Assembly: GCF_029783845.1 (NCBI RefSeq) | Contig: NZ_LWID01000001.1 | Coordinates: 1,054,001-1,118,000, forward strand | Reading direction: 5' to 3' | Source of the DNA: Volucribacter amazonae | GTDB taxonomy: Bacteria > Pseudomonadota > Gammaproteobacteria > Enterobacterales > Pasteurellaceae | DNA length: 64,000 bases | Part shown: positions 8,350 to 16,254 of the stretch, in pieces | Layout: each line of letters starts with the position of its first letter | Numbering within the stretch: position 1 is the first letter of the stretch | Program-made: the position numbers and the translations under genes | The notes under the pieces: generated by a model | What the model saw: only the letters and a program-made list of their open reading frames with translations | What the model was told of the DNA's origin: nothing | Database searches by the model: none

Positions 8350-9201
8350 TTAGAATTTATAGACTAAATTATCCTCATATCTCCCCGCATAACTGGTGGA
8401 AGTATTAACAATACGCTGATAGCTCTCAAAAATTTGCCAATTATCCACCTTATCCTCAATCATATAGTCAATAAAACGAATAAATTCCGATTTGGTCGAA
8501 CTAAAGAACAAATAGGGCGGTCTTGTAAGGTTAATCAAGCGTAAAAAATCAATTAAATCAAAATAATGGGCTTGACGATAGCTAGCTTGATGAGTACATA
8601 AATAAGGCGGGTCAAGAATCAGCAAGGCTTTGGGATTATCCTGAAATTTTGGCATTAACTGATGAAAACTTTCGCTCACAATTTCCAAACCATCTAAGTA
8701 ATGTTCTGCACTGGCATAAGGGGTTTTACGCACTCTAAACCAAAAGTCTTGGCGATAAAAATCCTCAAAGGTGGCAGCCTGTTGCCCGCTGAATAACAAC
8801 CAGTCCACTAAGGTATTTAAGTCCTTAGAGCCCTTAAAGGCTTCAATTTTGGCGATGACTTGCTGTTTCAGGGCAGGCGGTAATCGCTTCTTACTTTCCA
8901 CCTTGCCATCAAGCAGCTGCCAAAGTTCTGCCCGCAGACGATTTATATCATCAATATGCGCTAACCGCTCGGCATAGCTGTCATAATCGTTATAAATAAC
9001 CCTTGCTTTAGGCTTAATTTGCTTAGCGACGTGGCTTAATAACCCACTCCCGCCAAACACATCAACAATCGTCCAGCCCTCGCCATCATCGGTTAAATGC
9101 TGATTTAACAAGGCTTTAAACTGATTTAAAAACAGCCTTTTTTGCCCCACAAACGGCAGTGGGGCTTGAGTGAAATGTAAAGATTTTGTTTTATTTGCCA
9201 T
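8350..9201 (-). CDS. Phage D12-class adenine-N6 DNA methyltransferase (Dam-like)
   Basis: SAM-dependent DNA adenine methylase, 283 aa. The sequence shows PFVGQKR (16-22), the SAM-binding DVFGGSGLL (47-55), and the catalytic DPPY (197-200) in LLILDPPYLCTHQASYR. In Mu-like phages of Haemophilus a methylase of this class takes the place of the mom DNA-modification gene next to com. Its likely job is to protect phage DNA from host restriction. Its start codon lies inside a perfect hairpin downstream of com, which suggests translational control by Com. Target specificity cannot be read from the sequence. Confidence 0.88.
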   Translation of the reverse strand: MANKTKSLHFTQAPLPFVGQKRLFLNQFKALLNQHLTDDGEGWTIVDVFGGSGLLSHVAKQIKPKARVIYNDYDSYAERLAHIDDINRLRAELWQLLDGKVESKKRLPPALKQQVIAKIEAFKGSKDLNTLVDWLLFSGQQAATFEDFYRQDFWFRVRKTPYASAEHYLDGLEIVSESFHQLMPKFQDNPKALLILDPPYLCTHQASYRQAHYFDLIDFLRLINLTRPPYLFFSSTKSEFIRFIDYMIEDKVDNWQIFESYQRIVNTSTSYAGRYEDNLVYKF

Positions 9202-9224
9202 AATTTAGCTCCTTTAAATTATGG
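9198..9224 (-). promoter_or_regulatory. Hairpin enclosing methylase SD and start codon (Com-controlled TIR)
   Basis: On the - strand CCATAATTTA (9224-9215) pairs perfectly with TAAATTATGG (9207-9198). The 7-nt loop is AAGGAGC, the Shine-Dalgarno, and the ATG lies in the 3' arm. In Mu a similar stem-loop hides the mom start until Com binds the mRNA. com lies 34 nt upstream of this hairpin. Confidence 0.75.
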
Positions 9225-9258
9225 CGTTCTGGCATTCTTGATGCTCCGACACTCTAAG

Positions 9259-9375
9259 TTAATTGAAACTGTTGATTTTCTTACAACGCACGCATTTTAT
9301 CTCTAAACTTTGTGCATTTTTCGCTCGTGCTAGTAGCTTTTTACAGCAACGACAACGATATTCCTTTATCTGCAT
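9259..9375 (-). CDS. com: Com-like zinc-finger translational activator, 38 aa
   Basis: This small gene reads M-Q-I-K-E-Y then C-R-C-C (CRCC) and later CVRC, a four-cysteine zinc finger, ending KKINSFN. This is the Com signature of Mu and FluMu-type phages. In Mu, Com binds mom mRNA and opens its translation-inhibiting stem. Here the next gene on the transcript is the adenine methylase, whose start codon is in a hairpin. A GGGAAAA stretch precedes the ATG. Confidence 0.85.
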   Translation of the reverse strand: MQIKEYRCRCCKKLLARAKNAQSLEIKCVRCKKINSFN

Positions 9376-9404
9376 AATTTTCCCATTTTAAGCGGTTTTA
9401 TGTT

Positions 9405-9508
9405 AAGATCCGCCCGTCTGGTCAGACAGGACGGTCACGGGCTTATGCAGGGTGGTTCTGCTTAGGCTATCGTTAGTTGTTGCGACCAACTAACGATACC
9501 GTCTTTTT
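9405..9508 (+). ncRNA. Candidate structured RNA with three hairpins and terminator-like end
   Basis: Read on the + strand there are three hairpins in a row: GCCCGT/ACGGGC (9412-9442), GCAG/CTGC (9447-9461), and a perfect 12-bp stem TATCGTTAGTTG with its complement (9468-9498). Then come CCGTC and TTTTT (9504-9508). GACGG (9430-9434) could also pair with CCGTC (9499-9503). It lies between the XRE gene and com, in otherwise non-coding DNA. It could equally be the structured leader of com on the - strand, since hairpins are nearly symmetric. It resembles phage antisense RNAs such as C4 only in general layout. Confidence 0.45.
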
Positions 9509-9539
9509 CCTTAGTTCTCACATTATAAAATCATTTTTG

Positions 9540-9905
9540 TTATACTCCTTGATTGACTTGTTTAACCAAAATTGCAAGTGTTTTTAATTGCTCTATCGTC
9601 ATCACAGATTTAGCCAATTCTGCGATAAGTATCTGTTGTTGTAATGGTAAGCCTTTTACCGATATAGCATGATTAGAAATCTCCGCTAACATTTGAAAAT
9701 TATCAGTCTGTATATTTCTTTCTTGAAAAAATACTACAATTTTTTCTACCCATTTAACTGTAATTTTTTTGCGTCCCGTTTCCATACCACTTAAAAATGA
9801 GGGACTTGTACCAATGGCTTTTGCCATACTGTACAAAGTTTCATTGGCATCAACCCTTGCTTTACGAACTGCTTTGCCAAACTCTGTCAGCTTTACCCTT
9901 TTCAT
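9540..9905 (-). CDS. XRE-family HTH regulator, 121 aa
   Basis: An N-terminal helix-turn-helix at about residues 8-60 (FGKAVRKARVDANETLYSMAKAIGTSPSFLSGMETGRKKIT) is followed by a helical tail. Its start lies inside the last 44 nt of the preceding hydrolase gene, so it is expressed at the end of the late transcript. It lies upstream of com and the methylase and may control accessory or host genes. Its targets are unknown. Confidence 0.8.
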   Translation of the reverse strand: MKRVKLTEFGKAVRKARVDANETLYSMAKAIGTSPSFLSGMETGRKKITVKWVEKIVVFFQERNIQTDNFQMLAEISNHAISVKGLPLQQQILIAELAKSVMTIEQLKTLAILVKQVNQGV

Positions 9906-10368
9906 TTTGCTTTACTCTAAAAATCGCCGCCAAATCATTTGGGCTAAACCGCCAGCCTTGTGTACCACCATTTATCGCATTCGCACACCATTCTGAACAA
10001 AAGAATTTTGAACGTGCGTGAGGGATACCAAATACCACACCGATTGCCCCAAACCAATCGTAACGACTACCTTGGGTTTGGTTAAAATAGCGAATAATTT
10101 GGGCTTCATTAACGCCAAACAACTCAATCAAATCCCATTTATCACTATCCAGTAACATCGTTTTCTGCCGCACACCGCCATCACGAATACTTGAGGAATA
10201 ACATTGATAATGCTCTTCTCCCTCTGCTTTTATCACAATTTCACAATGAGAATAAATGCCTTTTGTCAGTTTTCTTGTTAGCCAATCGCTTAATCGTGCA
10301 ATCACAGCTTTCGGTTTCCAACCTTGTTTTTTGCCTTTGTAAAAGGCTAAATAGACTTGTGTTTTCAT
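9862..10368 (-). CDS. Permuted papain-fold (YiiX/NlpC-P60-like) cysteine hydrolase
   Basis: In this 168-aa protein the expected catalytic histidine (YSHCEI, His41) comes early and the cysteine (KFFCSEWCAN, Cys124) late. That order is typical of the circularly permuted NlpC/P60 group. GSRYDWFGAIG lies between them. Such enzymes cleave peptide or lipid amide bonds. Next to the tail fibre module it could act on peptidoglycan during DNA entry, by inference. No signal peptide is seen. It overlaps the tail fibre assembly gene by 4 nt upstream and the XRE gene downstream. Confidence 0.65.
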   Translation of the reverse strand: MKTQVYLAFYKGKKQGWKPKAVIARLSDWLTRKLTKGIYSHCEIVIKAEGEEHYQCYSSSIRDGGVRQKTMLLDSDKWDLIELFGVNEAQIIRYFNQTQGSRYDWFGAIGVVFGIPHARSKFFCSEWCANAINGGTQGWRFSPNDLAAIFRVKQNEKGKADRVWQSSS

Positions 10369-10979
10369 GATGCTTTCTCCGCCAGTTCATTCATTTTGTT
10401 AATAATATCTTGATAGATTGCTTGCAGTTGCGATTCATCAAGTGCCTCATTTTTCAACTCATATTTTCGCATTCGTTGTATAGCAAGCTGTTCTTGCAAG
10501 GCTCTCAACTCTGCCGCTTGTTTTAAAATCAACTCAACTGCGGCTTGATTATCTAAGCCCGCTACGCTTGAAAAACTTGTGATATAAACACTCGGCTCGC
10601 CTTGATAGTTTGCTTGTTTGAATGCCAATGCCGCCGCCTCTCGTTCTTGATATTCATTGATAAAACGAGTCCAATAAGTAGAAATATCGGCGGCTTTATT
10701 ATCAATGTCATTGCTTAATTGTTGCCGAAGACTGGCGAGATAGGCTTGTTGCTTGTTTTCATCAATAACCCATTCACTCCCCTTTAAAATATGGCAAGGG
10801 CTAGGCTGTGGTTCAATTAAAATTGGCGAGCCATTTTCATCGGCAATAATGGTTTTGCCTTGTGATTGCCCTGCTAATAGTTCTTTATATTTTTCTTCGC
10901 TGATTTCAACCGCATTTTCAGGGATTTTGTGTAGTCCCTGTAAATAAAAACCATTTGTTTGTTTATCATAAAAATACAT
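10365..10979 (-). CDS. Tail fibre assembly protein
   Basis: The 204-aa protein begins MYFYDKQTNGFYLQGLHKIPENAVEIS, the usual start of Tfa-like chaperones that help tail fibres fold and remain on the fibre tip. The C-terminal half is helical, rich in Gln/Glu/Ala. It follows the fibre gene by 13 nt on the - strand, the standard order in Mu-like phages. Confidence 0.75.
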   Translation of the reverse strand: MYFYDKQTNGFYLQGLHKIPENAVEISEEKYKELLAGQSQGKTIIADENGSPILIEPQPSPCHILKGSEWVIDENKQQAYLASLRQQLSNDIDNKAADISTYWTRFINEYQEREAAALAFKQANYQGEPSVYITSFSSVAGLDNQAAVELILKQAAELRALQEQLAIQRMRKYELKNEALDESQLQAIYQDIINKMNELAEKAS

Positions 10980-10992
10980 ATATCTCTCCGTT

Positions 10993-12402
10993 TTAATATC
11001 CTATTGCTAAAAATGCTCCTGCACTTCCTGTTACTCCATTGAATGCACTTGATTTTGCTCCATAATAAAATGTTGCTTTATCAACTACATAAGCAAAAGA
11101 ATTATCTACACGATCTCCTTGCCTATTAATATTTGTAGCTAAAACGATAAGTGCGACATTTGGGAATGCGATAGGAAATGATTTATTTCCTGCATCAGAT
11201 ACCTGACCCCATTGTAAAATTAAGCCATTTGGTAATTTGCACCAACCTGTGCCACTGAGATTCTGGGTAAAATCATCTTTATTCACATAGTTTTTTGCTT
11301 GTTCTGTTACCCAACTTTGATAGGCGATATTCTGTTCTACCCTTGTTGCAGGAAAACGAATATAGGTTGATGAACCACTATCATTTGTATATTTAAGATT
11401 TAACCGTCTATCACTCTCACTATTTGGATTGACTTCTAAATCCCAATATCCTTGATTTGTCCCTAACCGTAGTAAAGACCAACCAGATTGAGCATTAATA
11501 CGTAATAATCCATTGATAGTATCCCCAGTCCGATCAACCTTACCCAATGAATCCACTCGCCGCCAATCTTGCCATTTACCACTACGATAATCTCGCTGAT
11601 AGCAAACACTATTAAAGGTGGTATAACGTTGGAAATTGCCGTTATATAGCACTTCTAAAACCCCTGCGACAGCCTCGGGGTAATTTCTCTCAATAGATGC
11701 ACGAGCAGAGGTTGTTTGTGCAAAAATGCCATTTTGACGGAAATCATTTAAATCATCAGTGGCTGATAATGAAGTTCGTTGTAAGGGCATTACCTCGGTT
11801 TTTTCGGCTTTATTCTCGTTTAATAATTTCCCCTGACGAGCGGATAAGCCTGCGGTTTTGCTATCGCTATTTAAATTATCAATTACCTCGCCGATAATTC
11901 GCCAATTTTCAAACCCACTGGCTTGATTGGTTCGGCGAATATAGATGATTTGATTATCAAACGGTACATAAAGCTGAATACCTTGATAAGCAGAGGGCAG
12001 AACAAATAGCGTTCCTGCTTTTTGTTCTGGATAGTTTAATGCCGTAAGGGCGTTGCTATTACTACTTTGCGAATAAACACCGTATTTTCCTGTCCCTTTT
12101 AAATCATTTAAATTGGTCATATTGTTCAAGGAAGAAGTGGCTGAAAAATTCTGAAAGGGCGTGCCAGTAATAGCTTTTATTACGTTCACAATCGCCTCAT
12201 AAAGCTGTGTTTTCTTACTTGGAATAGGCGAAAGTTTAGCTTGTGTTAATACATAATTCAGCTCCTCACCATAGCTGATTAAAGTATTCTGATTGTCATT
12301 TAACCACTCTGCAGTAACTCTTGTCCCTTGCTCACCTGTGGCGGGATTACCATTATGGAAATTACCATCATTGGAATTAATTTTTTTTAGTAAATCTTTC
12401 AT
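10993..12402 (-). CDS. Tail fibre protein, 469 aa
   Basis: This is the receptor-binding fibre. The N-terminal domain (NGNPATGEQGTRVTAEWLND) attaches to the baseplate. Two repeated pyocin-knob-like segments follow, each with a LNDLKGTGKYGVYSQ or DLNDFRQNGIFAQTT motif. The linker LSARQGKLLNENKA and a C-terminal head with GTGWCKLPNGLILQWGQV close the protein. Fibre genes are the most variable part of such phages, so host range cannot be inferred. I see no invertible segment or invertase gene. Confidence 0.85.
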   Translation of the reverse strand: MKDLLKKINSNDGNFHNGNPATGEQGTRVTAEWLNDNQNTLISYGEELNYVLTQAKLSPIPSKKTQLYEAIVNVIKAITGTPFQNFSATSSLNNMTNLNDLKGTGKYGVYSQSSNSNALTALNYPEQKAGTLFVLPSAYQGIQLYVPFDNQIIYIRRTNQASGFENWRIIGEVIDNLNSDSKTAGLSARQGKLLNENKAEKTEVMPLQRTSLSATDDLNDFRQNGIFAQTTSARASIERNYPEAVAGVLEVLYNGNFQRYTTFNSVCYQRDYRSGKWQDWRRVDSLGKVDRTGDTINGLLRINAQSGWSLLRLGTNQGYWDLEVNPNSESDRRLNLKYTNDSGSSTYIRFPATRVEQNIAYQSWVTEQAKNYVNKDDFTQNLSGTGWCKLPNGLILQWGQVSDAGNKSFPIAFPNVALIVLATNINRQGDRVDNSFAYVVDKATFYYGAKSSAFNGVTGSAGAFLAIGY

Positions 12403-12405
12403 CGC

Positions 12406-12987
12406 TTATCCTTTGTATGCAAAATAACAATACGTGTGAGCGGGCTTTAAATCTTTAAAAAACTCTTCTATCACACGGTCGCCAAATTGGACTAACCGCT
12501 CTCCCGCTAAAGATTGTCCAGCACGAAAATAAATAATATTGTCATCGCCATTTATCACCGTAACACGCCACATATAAATCAACGTGTCCGTTGACGAGTT
12601 AGCAATGGGAATATCACCCACATTAGGCAAATCATTGTTAAGTGGAGAAAATTCCTTTATTTCAATTTGATAGCCAATGGATTCGGCAAGTTGAGTAAAA
12701 TAAGGAATGGATAAACCACCAATGGCATTAAGCTGTAAAATAACTTTTCTTACTCGTTGGCTATAAGTCAGATTTAAGTTGGTTTTAATGCCACACAATC
12801 GCTCCCAATCTGCTAGCATTTGATTACTGGTTTGGGGGTCAACCACATTCAGTAACTCTGTTGCTCCTTGTTCTAAGCGTTCAAAAGCATTGCCATCAAC
12901 CTCACACTGAATAAGCAAATGTTCGCCGTTAATGTTATAAGACACTGGCGGATAAAGTTTAGCTAAGCCCGTTTTATAATCCGTCAT
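12406..12987 (-). CDS. Baseplate protein gp48-like (YmfQ/DUF2313)
   Basis: Tail wedge protein of 193 aa linking baseplate to fibres. LLNVVDPQTSNQMLADWERLCGI is the DUF2313 signature, and the C-terminus has the C-Y-F motif of YmfQ-like proteins. Its position between the J-like wedge gene (4-nt overlap) and the fibre gene fits Mu gp48. Confidence 0.82.
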   Translation of the reverse strand: MTDYKTGLAKLYPPVSYNINGEHLLIQCEVDGNAFERLEQGATELLNVVDPQTSNQMLADWERLCGIKTNLNLTYSQRVRKVILQLNAIGGLSIPYFTQLAESIGYQIEIKEFSPLNNDLPNVGDIPIANSSTDTLIYMWRVTVINGDDNIIYFRAGQSLAGERLVQFGDRVIEEFFKDLKPAHTYCYFAYKG

Positions 12988-14048
12988 GCCATTAGCTCCA
13001 CATTCACATTACCCAATCTAAACCATTCAATTTTACTGGTGGTATCTGCGGTTTGATTACGGGTTGGCGATATAAATTTGCGGTCAACCACGCCGATCAA
13101 ATCTGATACAATGGCTTCACATTGTGAAACAATAAAACTATCGCCCGGCTCAATACTGTTAAAATGGGTTTGTAATGCAGATTTTATTGCCTGTGTAATC
13201 TCATCAAGACTAGTATCTACAATACTCACTTTAATATTAAAATGAATTTTGCTGACATCAGGTTTAACAACCAACGATTCTTTGGCAGTAACAGGGCGAA
13301 CTTCGTCAATATAAGCCTGACAACGGCGAATAGTGTCATCACTGGGAATATCATTATTGGCTGTAATCGCAATATCAACCGTCCCCAAACCTCGTCTTAA
13401 CGGATAAACAAAAGCGGCTTCTACACCGTCCACCTCTAAAGCCCAATTACGATAGTCATAACGATTGCCGCCTGCTGCAGGACGGCGGATTTTTTCCAGT
13501 AAACGGGCTAATAATGCACTGTCGCTTTCCGCATCTGTGCCGCCAACAACATTATTTAAGAGCACCTCTGACTGCACGCCAACAGGGGCTGACATAAAAC
13601 TTGCCTGCGTAGTGTGAGTGATATTCTGTTGACTGCCTTGAGCCATTGCTTTGACTGAAACCTCAACACTGCCTGATGATGGAATAATGACCTCTTGTGT
13701 TGTGGTATAAAATTGATTATTTGCAGTTTTAATCACTAAGCCTGCGGCAACAATGGCATTTTCCTTGCCTGTAATGGTTGCGCCTGTTCCGCTGGCATAA
13801 GTGGCATTACGACGGCGAATACCACGCAAATTGGCGTGTTTTTCTAAAAAATCACTGTCAGCAGTATCAGGAAAAAATTGGCGAAATAACCAAGACTGGT
13901 GGGCATAAAGCCCTTCTGCCATTGCAGCTAATACACTTGCCCTTGCATAAGTATCCGAGTCTTCCGCTATATCAATATCTGGTACAAGGGATTGATAATC
14001 CCTTAATAATTGCTGTCTAATTTCCGTTAATGTTGGGGTTTTAAACAT
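12984..14048 (-). CDS. Baseplate J-like protein (Mu gp47)
   Basis: Baseplate wedge component of the contractile tail, 354 aa. ASVLAAMAEGLYAHQSWLFRQFFPDTADSDFLEKHANLRGI is the family hallmark, followed by GGTDAESDSALLARLLEKIRRPAAGGNRYDYRNWALEVDGV. The gene overlaps the gp48-like gene by 4 nt. Confidence 0.9.
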   Translation of the reverse strand: MFKTPTLTEIRQQLLRDYQSLVPDIDIAEDSDTYARASVLAAMAEGLYAHQSWLFRQFFPDTADSDFLEKHANLRGIRRRNATYASGTGATITGKENAIVAAGLVIKTANNQFYTTTQEVIIPSSGSVEVSVKAMAQGSQQNITHTTQASFMSAPVGVQSEVLLNNVVGGTDAESDSALLARLLEKIRRPAAGGNRYDYRNWALEVDGVEAAFVYPLRRGLGTVDIAITANNDIPSDDTIRRCQAYIDEVRPVTAKESLVVKPDVSKIHFNIKVSIVDTSLDEITQAIKSALQTHFNSIEPGDSFIVSQCEAIVSDLIGVVDRKFISPTRNQTADTTSKIEWFRLGNVNVELMA

Positions 14049-14062
14049 CGTTAAATCTCTCG

Positions 14063-14413
14063 TTAAATCACTTTTACAGGGTGCTGAAATTGATAATGTT
14101 CTCCACGATTATCTGTTACTTCAATAAATAACAATAACCAACCATTTTTCGGTTGCTGATATGTTACTAATAGGGTTTTTACTCGCTTATCATCAAGCAA
14201 AGGCTGTAAGGCTTCTTCCGCATATTGTTGAGCCAGCAATCCCACACGTTCAACGTCTTTTTCACGCGGTAAAGTATGTAACAATGAGCCAAGTGCTGGA
14301 TTTGCCCACCAACTCCCTAATGGCGTAGTTAAACGAATATAAACCGTATTTTGCAATGAAGTCGTATTTTGACCGTTGTAATCGCCTGTGGCGGTGTTTA
14401 ATTCTCTGTCCAT
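14063..14413 (-). CDS. Baseplate wedge protein gp46 (gpW-like)
   Basis: The 116-aa protein has the GPW/gp25 lysozyme-like wedge fold. Signature residues are TPLGSWWANPALGSLLHTLPREKD near 30-54, then a helix starting AQQYAEEAL. It follows gp45 and precedes gp47 as in Mu. Confidence 0.82.
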   Translation of the reverse strand: MDRELNTATGDYNGQNTTSLQNTVYIRLTTPLGSWWANPALGSLLHTLPREKDVERVGLLAQQYAEEALQPLLDDKRVKTLLVTYQQPKNGWLLLFIEVTDNRGEHYQFQHPVKVI

Positions 14414-14452
14414 AGCGACAGAATAAGGATTTATGAGAGAGGAGAGAGGTCG

Positions 14453-14474
14453 AAGGGGTTCAGCACCCCTTTTT
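14453..14474. other. Hairpin between gp45 and gp46
   Basis: AAGGGG (14453-14458) pairs with CCCCTT (14466-14471) around TTCAGCA. A T-run follows on the + strand only, so as a terminator it would stop antisense rather than late transcription. On the - strand the loop reads TGCTGAA, a phrase seen in two other late intergenic hairpins. Confidence 0.5.
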
Positions 14475-14485
14475 ATATTAGAACG

Positions 14486-15124
14486 TTACAACGGTGCTGA
14501 TGTTGGTTGACCATCGCCTTGTTCTTTGTGTTTATGATTAACCAATGACTTACCATTCGCCACCACATCGCCTGTTGTTTTATAGTCGCCCGAAGACTGA
14601 GAAATGTTACCATTAAAGGTTGCCCCATTGCCACCTTGAATTGCCATACCGCCATTGCCATTGATTTGTCCCTGTGCGGTTAAAACTTGTGAGGTTTCCA
14701 CCAATGGCGAGTTAATTTGCACTTTTTGGCTGGCATTAATAATCAAATTCTCGCAGTGCATTTCAATCAGTTTACCCTGTTTTAATATCACAGAACTGCC
14801 ACTTTGATCATAAATAGCGACTTCGCCCTCTTGCAGTGCTTTTAATCTAAAACTGCCATGCTCCGTTGCAATCACAACGCTATGGCTCGTTTCCCCGCCT
14901 AAAGGCAAAATAATGGCTTGGCTGTTAGCAGGTGGTACAGAGGTCAAACCAAAATGTTGGATAAACTCCACATCTTGCAATGTTTCATCAGCCAATGCAG
15001 AGAGCTGTACTTTTTGAATATTATCTTGTGAATTAACAAGGTTAATTCGCCCACGAAACGCCTGCCGCAGACTTTCAGCAATATGTTGCCCCATATTTTT
15101 TAATTGTTGCCCTAAGCGTCTCAT
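14486..15124 (-). CDS. Baseplate spike protein gp45 (gpV-like)
   Basis: The membrane-piercing spike of the contractile tail, 212 aa. An N-terminal OB-like domain with FGLTSVPPANSQAIILPLGGETSHSVVIATEH is followed by a C-terminal beta-helix region rich in short Gly/Asn repeats (QINGNGGMAIQGGNGATFNGN). This is the usual Mu gp45 layout. It overlaps the preceding gpP gene by 4 nt. Confidence 0.85.
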   Translation of the reverse strand: MRRLGQQLKNMGQHIAESLRQAFRGRINLVNSQDNIQKVQLSALADETLQDVEFIQHFGLTSVPPANSQAIILPLGGETSHSVVIATEHGSFRLKALQEGEVAIYDQSGSSVILKQGKLIEMHCENLIINASQKVQINSPLVETSQVLTAQGQINGNGGMAIQGGNGATFNGNISQSSGDYKTTGDVVANGKSLVNHKHKEQGDGQPTSAPL

Positions 15125-16254
15125 TTCCAGCCCCCTTGACCGTCTGATACCAATAATTTTCCTTTCCCTTTGCGTTTTCTCGCTTTTTCTGATTTTGCGG
15201 CGTAGGCATCAGGCGTCCAAACACCATCTTCTTTTAGCCTTAATTCTGTTTGTGTACCACCAAATTTTGTCAACATAAAACGTCTGCCCATTAAAAAGAA
15301 AATAGCATCAATACCATATTCTTCACAAATAACATGAACTCGTTGCCCGGGTCGCCATAATTCGCCCGATGCGGTTTTATGATCAGCAACAATGAGCGTT
15401 AAATCAAATTGTTCAAGCAAGCTATCTGAAATAAATTTCTTGGCTTTCTTTTGCAAAGCCTCAAGGTTCTCAACATCAGCAATCACGATGGTTTTCGGTT
15501 TATAACTTGGGGCATTTTCTGCTTCATAAACCCATTTTAAATCGTGTTTACTTTCGTCATTACTTCGCCCATGCCGTTGGGCTAAAAAAGTAATATGGCT
15601 GTAAGATTGCGAATAATCAAACATCAAAGAGGCTTCTAATACATTATTTTTATCACCTGATTTATTACAACAAAGGGTTGCCACTGGTGGCGTAGAATAA
15701 TCTGCACCGCCGACAACCAACACGCCATCAGGCTCAAACCAACAATGTAAGCCAGCAGAATTTGCACAATTCATTATTGCTTGCCACGCACTTTCCCCCA
15801 CATTAATATCCACCTTATCCAATATAGGATTGGATTCGGCTTTCAGTTGGACGTTGGTAATGCCTAAAGGTTTAACAATCTGCTCAATAGCTTGTAACAC
15901 CGTCAGCCCTTTTACATTGATTTGCGGTGCAGAGCAATCCAGTAAGATAGCTGCCTTATCTCGTCCATTTAGCGAAAAAGTGCGGTTGCCTTTGCTAATA
16001 TTATGTCTGGTTGTATCAATGATCCCTGTTAGCACTAACTCATCATTAATCAGCACCTTTGCGGTTTTCCCCGTATAATTGGGGATCTGTGTGCTTTCTG
16101 CTGGCAGACCAATATTAAAGCTAAAGCTATCCGCAGGGATCAAAAAATCGCTATCAATCTCATAACTCTTCCAATTTTTATGTTGCTTTCCATCAATCTC
16201 TACCACAATTTCATTATCGAAAGGGTAGCTATTATCCGTTTTATTATTCCGCAT
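15121..16254 (-). CDS. Baseplate hub protein gp44 (gpP/gpD-like)
   Basis: Hub protein of 377 aa forming the ring above the spike. The N-terminus NEIVVEIDGKQHKNWKSYEIDSDF and LTGIIDTTRHNISKGNRTFSLNGRDKAAILLDC are typical of the late control D/Mu gpP family, as is the C-terminal FFLMGRRFMLTKFGGTQTELRL. It overlaps the gp43 gene by 11 nt. Confidence 0.87.
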   Translation of the reverse strand: MRNNKTDNSYPFDNEIVVEIDGKQHKNWKSYEIDSDFLIPADSFSFNIGLPAESTQIPNYTGKTAKVLINDELVLTGIIDTTRHNISKGNRTFSLNGRDKAAILLDCSAPQINVKGLTVLQAIEQIVKPLGITNVQLKAESNPILDKVDINVGESAWQAIMNCANSAGLHCWFEPDGVLVVGGADYSTPPVATLCCNKSGDKNNVLEASLMFDYSQSYSHITFLAQRHGRSNDESKHDLKWVYEAENAPSYKPKTIVIADVENLEALQKKAKKFISDSLLEQFDLTLIVADHKTASGELWRPGQRVHVICEEYGIDAIFFLMGRRFMLTKFGGTQTELRLKEDGVWTPDAYAAKSEKARKRKGKGKLLVSDGQGGWK

